From: VXNE01 sp963665455
GTDB taxonomy: Bacteria; Pseudomonadota; Gammaproteobacteria; Pseudomonadales; Azotimanducaceae
Length of the DNA stretch: 64,000 nt
NCBI GenBank assembly: GCA_963665455.1
Contig: OY762279.1
Coordinates: 2,480,001 to 2,544,000 of the forward strand
Direction: 5' to 3'
How positions within the stretch are numbered: the first letter of the stretch is position 1; the number at the start of each line of letters is the position of its first letter. Under the pieces are notes generated by a model that saw nothing but the letters and a program-made list of their open reading frames with translations, searched no databases and was not told where the DNA came from. The translations under genes and the position numbers were made by a program. This document shows, one piece after another, positions 59,923-64,000 of the stretch.

Positions 59923-60123
59923 ATGCCGAAGCTCAAGACACATCGCGGCGCGGCGAAGCGGTTCCGCCGCACGGCCGCCGGCTTCAAGCACAAGAAGGCC
60001 TACAAGAACCACATCCTGACGAAGAAGGCGCCGAAGCGGAAGCGTCAGTTGCGTGGCCTCGCCCCGGTGTCCGACGGGGATTTGGCCGGCGTGAAGCGCA
60101 TGCTGCCGGGCAAGGCCCGCTAG
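59923..60123 (+). CDS. rpmI: 50S ribosomal protein L35
   Basis: This 66-aa basic ribosomal protein has the family N terminus MPKLKTHRGAAKRFR, then HKKAYKNHIL and KKAPKRKRQLRG; it ends MLPGKAR. The ATG at 59923 has AGAGGAG about 9 bases upstream. A longer frame running upstream is only read-through of the MITE and is not used. Second gene of the infC-rpmI-rplT group. Confidence 0.97.
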   Translation: MPKLKTHRGAAKRFRRTAAGFKHKKAYKNHILTKKAPKRKRQLRGLAPVSDGDLAGVKRMLPGKAR

Positions 60124-60150
60124 GCACGTCGGGGCAAGCGGGAGCGAGTC

Positions 60151-60510
60151 GTGACGAGAGTGAAGCGGGGCACCGTCGCCAGGGCGCGGCGCAAGAAGGT
60201 CCTCAAGGCGGCCAAGGGCTACCAAGGCCAGCGCAGCCGCAGTTTCCGGGTGGCGAAACAGGCGGTCATCAAGGCCGGCCAGTACGCCTACCGCGACCGG
60301 CGGCAGCGCAAGCGTCATTTTCGGGCGCTGTGGATCGTACGCATCAACGCGGCGGCCCGGGAGCACGGGCTGTCCTATAGCAGGCTGATCGCGGGTCTCA
60401 AGAAGGCCGACATCGAAATGGACCGCAAGGTGCTGGCGGACCTTGCACTGCACGAGCAGGACGCGTTCGCGGCACTGGCGAGCAAGGCTAGGGAAGCGCT
60501 GGCCGCCTAG
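60151..60510 (+). CDS. rplT: 50S ribosomal protein L20
   Basis: This 119-aa assembly protein binds 23S rRNA early and in several bacteria represses the rpmI-rplT mRNA. The conserved basic N-terminal extension is VKRGTVARARRKKVLKAAKGY; RDRRQRKRHFRALWIVRINAA and SYSRLIAGLKKADIEMDRKVLADLA follow. The start is GTG. It lies 27 bases after rpmI. Confidence 0.97.
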   Translation: MTRVKRGTVARARRKKVLKAAKGYQGQRSRSFRVAKQAVIKAGQYAYRDRRQRKRHFRALWIVRINAAAREHGLSYSRLIAGLKKADIEMDRKVLADLALHEQDAFAALASKAREALAA

Positions 60511-60526
60511 GGCAGCGCTCGCCATA

Positions 60527-60553
60527 GTTTCCCTGGCGCGGCACGGGGATGTC
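60527..60553 (+). repeat. Short sequence resembling part of the MITE
   Basis: Between rplT and pheS, the stretch TTTCCCTGGCGCGGCAC...GGGATGT matches the fourth-to-fifth hairpin boundary of the MITE (TTCCCTAGCGCGGCACAGGGATGT in copy B) at all but two or three positions over about 24 bases. It could be a decayed MITE end, or chance similarity of a GC-rich stem. Confidence 0.35.
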
Positions 60554-60571
60554 CGCGGGTAGGAGCGACGA

Positions 60572-61585
60572 TTGGACGTCGAGGACATCAAGACGCAGGC
60601 CCTGGCGGAGGTGGCGTCCGCGGGCGACGCCCAAGCCCTCGACGATGTTCGTGTCCGGCTCCTCGGACGCAAGGGCGTGCTCACCGGGCTGCTGAAGACC
60701 CTGGGCCAACTTGCGCCGGCGGAGCGGCCGGCCGCGGGGGCGCGCGTCAATGCGGCGAAGCGGGTGGTTTCGGAGGCCATCGAAGCCCGGGCGGCGTCAA
60801 TCTCCCGCGAGCAGCTTGCGCGCGCCCTGGATGCCGATGCGCTCGACGTGACGCTGCCGGGCCGCCGGCAGGGCGCGGGCAGCCTGCATCCAGTCACCCA
60901 AACCCTGCGGCGCATCGAGGAGATCTTCGTCGGGGCCGGCTACGAGGTCGTCACGGGCCCCGAGATCGAGGACGACTACCACAACTTCGAGGCGCTCAAC
61001 CTGCCCGCGAACCATCCGGCGCGGGCGATGTGGGACACGTTCTACCTCGAGGATGGACACGTGTTGCGCACCCACACGTCCCCCGTGCAGGTGCGCGTGA
61101 TGGAGCGGATGTCCCCCCCGCTTCGCATCATCTGCCCCGGCCGGGTCTACCGGCGCGATTCGGACCTCACCCACACGCCGATGTTCCACCAGGTCGAGGG
61201 CTTGGTCGTCGATGAGGGCATCGGCTTCCGCGACCTCAAGGGCGCGGTCGTGGGCTTCGTGCACCGGTTCTATGACCGCGAGATGGAGGTGCGCTTCCGG
61301 CCGTCGTACTTCCCCTTCACCGAACCGTCCGCGGAGGTGGACGCGCAGTGCGTCCACTGCGAGGGCGCGGGCTGCCGCGTCTGCGGAAACACCGGCTGGC
61401 TGGAGGTCATGGGGTGCGGCATGGTGCATCCGAACGTCCTGTCGATGTCGGGGGTCGATGCGGAGCGCTACACGGGCTTCGCCTTCGGCTTCGGCGCGGA
61501 CCGGCTGGCGATGCTCTACTACGGCATCGACGACCTGCGTTTGCTGTTCGACAACGACCAGCGTTTCCTGCGGCAGTTCGCTTGA
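60572..61585 (+). CDS. pheS: Phenylalanyl-tRNA synthetase alpha subunit
   Basis: This 337-aa catalytic subunit of the alpha2-beta2 enzyme has an N-terminal coiled coil and the class II core. Motif 1 lies around HPVTQTLRRIEEIFVGAGYEV, motif 2 around RIICPGRVYRRDSDLTHTPMFHQVEG, and the Phe pocket around FAFGFGADRLAMLYYGIDDLR. It starts at TTG with AGGAG about 7 bases upstream. Only 61 bases separate it from rplT, too few for a Phe leader peptide like E. coli pheM. Confidence 0.97.
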   Translation: MDVEDIKTQALAEVASAGDAQALDDVRVRLLGRKGVLTGLLKTLGQLAPAERPAAGARVNAAKRVVSEAIEARAASISREQLARALDADALDVTLPGRRQGAGSLHPVTQTLRRIEEIFVGAGYEVVTGPEIEDDYHNFEALNLPANHPARAMWDTFYLEDGHVLRTHTSPVQVRVMERMSPPLRIICPGRVYRRDSDLTHTPMFHQVEGLVVDEGIGFRDLKGAVVGFVHRFYDREMEVRFRPSYFPFTEPSAEVDAQCVHCEGAGCRVCGNTGWLEVMGCGMVHPNVLSMSGVDAERYTGFAFGFGADRLAMLYYGIDDLRLLFDNDQRFLRQFA

Positions 61586-61592
61586 GGCCCAC

Positions 61593-63977
61593 GTGAAGTT
61601 CAGCGAGCGCTGGTTGCGTGAGTGGGTCGATCCGGAGGTGGACTCGGACACGCTCCATGCACAGTTGACGAACGCCGGTCTGGAGGTCGATGCCGTCGCC
61701 TCCGCGCACCCCGGCTTCGATGGCGTCGTGGTTGGCCGGATCCTCGACCGGCGTCCCCACCCAACGGCGGACCGTCTGTCCGTCTGCGCGGTCGATGATG
61801 GCCACGGGACGACCGAGGTCGTGTGCGGGGCGCCGAATGCCCGGCCTGGTCTCCACGCGCCCCTCGCGCGGGTGGGGGCGACGCTACCGGAGATGGCGGT
61901 GGAACTGCGGGAAGTTCGCGGCGTGGCTTCCCGAGGGATGCTCTGTTCGGCTGCGGAAGTGGGGTTGGGCGATGACGCGAGCGGGCTTCTCGAGCTGCCC
62001 GAGTCGAGCGTGCCGGGCGACGACTTGCGCGCCGCGCTCGCCCTCGACGACTCGTGCATCGAACTCGACCTGACGCCCAATCGTGGCGACTGCCTGTCCC
62101 TCCGGGGGATCGCGCGGGAGGTGGGCGTCTTGAACGACGCCACGGTGCGCGCTCCGGAGTGCCCGCCCGTGGCCGCCACCATCGGCGACACGTTCCCCGT
62201 CGAGATCGCCGCCGGCGAAGGCTGTCCCCGTTACCTCAGCCGCGTCATTCGCGACGTGGACGTGCGCCGCCCCGTGCCGCTGTGGCTCCGCGAGCGCTTG
62301 CGGCGTTCCGGATTGCGGTCCATCGATCCCATCGTCGACGTGACTAACTACGTGTTGCTCGAACTCGGACAACCCATGCACGCGTTCGATCTCGACGCGC
62401 TGCGCGACGGCATCGTGGTGCGCTGGGCGCGCAAGGGCGAAATGCTGGCGATGCTCGATGGTCGCGAAGTGGCCCTGGACGAGGCGACCCTGCTCATCAC
62501 GGACGCCCGGGGTCCCGTGGGCATGGCCGGGGTGATGGGCGGCGCCAATTCGGCGGTGGGCGCGGAGACGCGCAACATCTTCATGGAGTGTGCCTACTTC
62601 TCGCCCGACGCCATCGCGGGGACCGGCCGCCGCCACGGTTTGCAGACGGACGCGTCGCAGCGTTACGAGCGCGGGGTCGACTACACGCTTCAGGAAGCCG
62701 CGATGGAGCGCGCCATCGCATTGCTCGTGGAAATCGCGGGCGGCACACCCGGGCCGGTCGTGGTGACGGAGCGCTGGGCGCACCTGCCGGAAGCCCCCAC
62801 GGTGCGTTTGCGCCGCCGGCGTCTGGATCGGCTGGTCGGCGAGGTGATCCCGGACGGCGACGTCACCCGCATCTTCGAGCGCCTGGAGTTCGCGCCGGAG
62901 CACGCGGAGGGCGAGGACGGCCCGGAATGGCGGGTGACGGTGCCGCCCCACCGCTTCGATATCTTGATCGAGGAGGACTTGGTCGAGGAGGTGTGCCGGG
63001 TGTATGGCTACAACCGCATCGGACGCAACGATCCCGCGGCGGCGCTACCGCTGCGGCGCAGCTCCCGGGACGTGGTGCCCTCCGCGCGGCTCGCCGATGC
63101 GCTGGTCGCGGCCGGCTACCGGGAAGCCATCACGTACAGCTTCGTGGAGCCGGGCCTCGTGGATCTACTCGCGCCGGAGGCGGAACCCGTACGCGTTGCG
63201 AACCCGATGTCCGTGGAGCAGTCCGTCATGCGCACGAGCCTGCTGCCGGGTCTCGTGGGCGCCTTGCGAACGAACCTCACCCGCCAGCAGAACCGGGTTC
63301 GGCTATTCGAGTTGGGTCAGTGCTTCCCCCGGGGGGCGGGGACTGCGCCGGAGGCGTCCATGGTACTGCGGGTGGGTGGCGTGGCCTGTGGCCCACGGGT
63401 TCCCGAGTCCTGGGCCGCCGACGGGGACGAGACCGACTTCCACGACGTGAAGGGCGACATCGAGCGGCTACTCGAGGTGGGGGGGCGGCCCCGCCGGATC
63501 GAGCGTTCGGCACACCGGGCGCTGCACCCGGGACAGTCCGCCGCCGTGTTCCTCGAGGAACGGGAGGTCGGGGTTTTTGGGCGTCTGCATCCGGAAGTGG
63601 AGGCCGCCCTGGAGCTGGCCGTGCCCGTGTTCGTCTTCGAGTTCGACGCGGATGCCCTGGCCGAGCAGCGCGCGCGCCGGCACCAGAGCATTCCGAAGTT
63701 CCCTAGGGTGCGTCGCGATCTCGCCATCGTCGTGGACCGGACCGTGCGTGCGGCGGCGGTGGAGAGCGCGGTGCGGGACGTGCTGGGCGAAGTCCTCACC
63801 GGGTTCGCGCTCTTCGATGTCTATCGGGGAAAAGGCATTGATTCCAATGAAAAAAGTCTCGGCTTGGGGTTGACCTTGCAGCATCCATCGCGCACGCTTG
63901 CGGAGGGGGACATCAATCGTTGCATCGACAGTGCTTTGCGACGCTTGAAGACCGACTTTGGTGCCCGGCTGCGCTGA
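61593..63977 (+). CDS. pheT: Phenylalanyl-tRNA synthetase beta subunit
   Basis: This 794-aa subunit begins KFSERWLREWVDPEVDSD with a tRNA-binding OB domain (GVVVGRILDRRPHPTADRL). B3/B4 editing domain (LDLTPNRGDCLSLRGIAREV), B5 (RRRRLDRLVGEVIPDG) and the core-like domain (DASQRYERGVDY; RTSLLPGLVGALRTNL) follow. The C-terminal ferredoxin-like anticodon domain is FPRVRRDLAIVVDR. The GTG at 61593 matches the E. coli start. It lies 7 bases after pheS. The window ends 23 bases after its stop; ihfA often follows, but too little is visible to say. Confidence 0.97.
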   Translation: MKFSERWLREWVDPEVDSDTLHAQLTNAGLEVDAVASAHPGFDGVVVGRILDRRPHPTADRLSVCAVDDGHGTTEVVCGAPNARPGLHAPLARVGATLPEMAVELREVRGVASRGMLCSAAEVGLGDDASGLLELPESSVPGDDLRAALALDDSCIELDLTPNRGDCLSLRGIAREVGVLNDATVRAPECPPVAATIGDTFPVEIAAGEGCPRYLSRVIRDVDVRRPVPLWLRERLRRSGLRSIDPIVDVTNYVLLELGQPMHAFDLDALRDGIVVRWARKGEMLAMLDGREVALDEATLLITDARGPVGMAGVMGGANSAVGAETRNIFMECAYFSPDAIAGTGRRHGLQTDASQRYERGVDYTLQEAAMERAIALLVEIAGGTPGPVVVTERWAHLPEAPTVRLRRRRLDRLVGEVIPDGDVTRIFERLEFAPEHAEGEDGPEWRVTVPPHRFDILIEEDLVEEVCRVYGYNRIGRNDPAAALPLRRSSRDVVPSARLADALVAAGYREAITYSFVEPGLVDLLAPEAEPVRVANPMSVEQSVMRTSLLPGLVGALRTNLTRQQNRVRLFELGQCFPRGAGTAPEASMVLRVGGVACGPRVPESWAADGDETDFHDVKGDIERLLEVGGRPRRIERSAHRALHPGQSAAVFLEEREVGVFGRLHPEVEAALELAVPVFVFEFDADALAEQRARRHQSIPKFPRVRRDLAIVVDRTVRAAAVESAVRDVLGEVLTGFALFDVYRGKGIDSNEKSLGLGLTLQHPSRTLAEGDINRCIDSALRRLKTDFGARLR

Positions 63978-64000
63978 CCCTTGACCGTGAGTGATCCCGA

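Noticed and set aside
60511..60571. pheM-like Phe leader attenuator before pheS
   Set aside because: Only 61 bases, no Phe-rich frame and no terminator.
63978..64000. Start of ihfA after pheT
   Set aside because: Only 23 bases remain; TTG and GTG codons are present but nothing can be matched.

Overview
The window is GC-rich chromosomal DNA (roughly two thirds G+C) from a gammaproteobacterium, probably uncultured. Evidence: the smc-zipA-ligA order (ZipA is gammaproteobacterial), the divergent tesA / ybbA-ybbP pair, a nine-gene System I cytochrome c maturation operon ccmABCDEFGHI, the infC-rpmI-rplT-pheS-pheT cluster, BolA, YaaA and DUF1244. Four TonB-dependent receptors, a PhyH-family oxygenase, a crotonase and an LLM flavin oxidoreductase suggest a nutrient-scavenging marine or host-associated heterotroph; that habitat guess is inference.

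Layout. 1-2049: thrS, preceded by what reads as a complete threonine-dependent transcription attenuator (leader peptide with 7 Thr codons out of 21, then alternative hairpins and a terminator). 2069-8372: housekeeping genes (prc, a small membrane protein, lepB, a membrane-anchored unknown, DUF1244, TerC, yaaA, bolA). 8397-12327: tesA and the ybbAP ABC exporter. 12336-21689: a HEPN protein, two TonB-dependent receptors, an S9 peptidase and a large secreted protein with a duplicated domain. 21690-22066: a decayed copy of the 5' end of ccmA. 22067-29986: an NmrA-like protein, a small coiled-coil membrane protein and the ccm operon. 30100-37626: smc, zipA, ligA and a lysozyme-fold lipoprotein. 37848-42660: dinG, an unknown and uvrB. 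42846-53880: two paralogous TonB-dependent receptors flanking a PhyH/Nudix-like fusion, crotonase, LLM oxidoreductase and a histidine kinase fused to an OmpR-type regulator. 54025-57079: a GST-like protein and a CapD/WbpM-type nucleotide-sugar dehydratase. 57095-58770: three damaged genes (carotenoid oxygenase, DUF2141, LytTR). 58779-63977: tRNA-Val(GAC), then infC-rpmI-rplT-pheS-pheT.

A 150-bp element with imperfect 16-bp terminal inverted repeats, five tandem hairpins and 4-bp YTAR target duplications (CTAG and TTAG) occurs twice in opposite orientation. One copy lies after the lipoprotein gene and one sits inside the infC-rpmI intergenic region. It looks like an IS5-family-derived MITE.

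Most notable: thrS is detached from its usual partner infC, encodes a form lacking the N-terminal TGS domain, and carries its own Thr attenuator with an apparently leaderless leader peptide. infC appears to start at an AUC codon. All structures were folded by hand and no database search was run.
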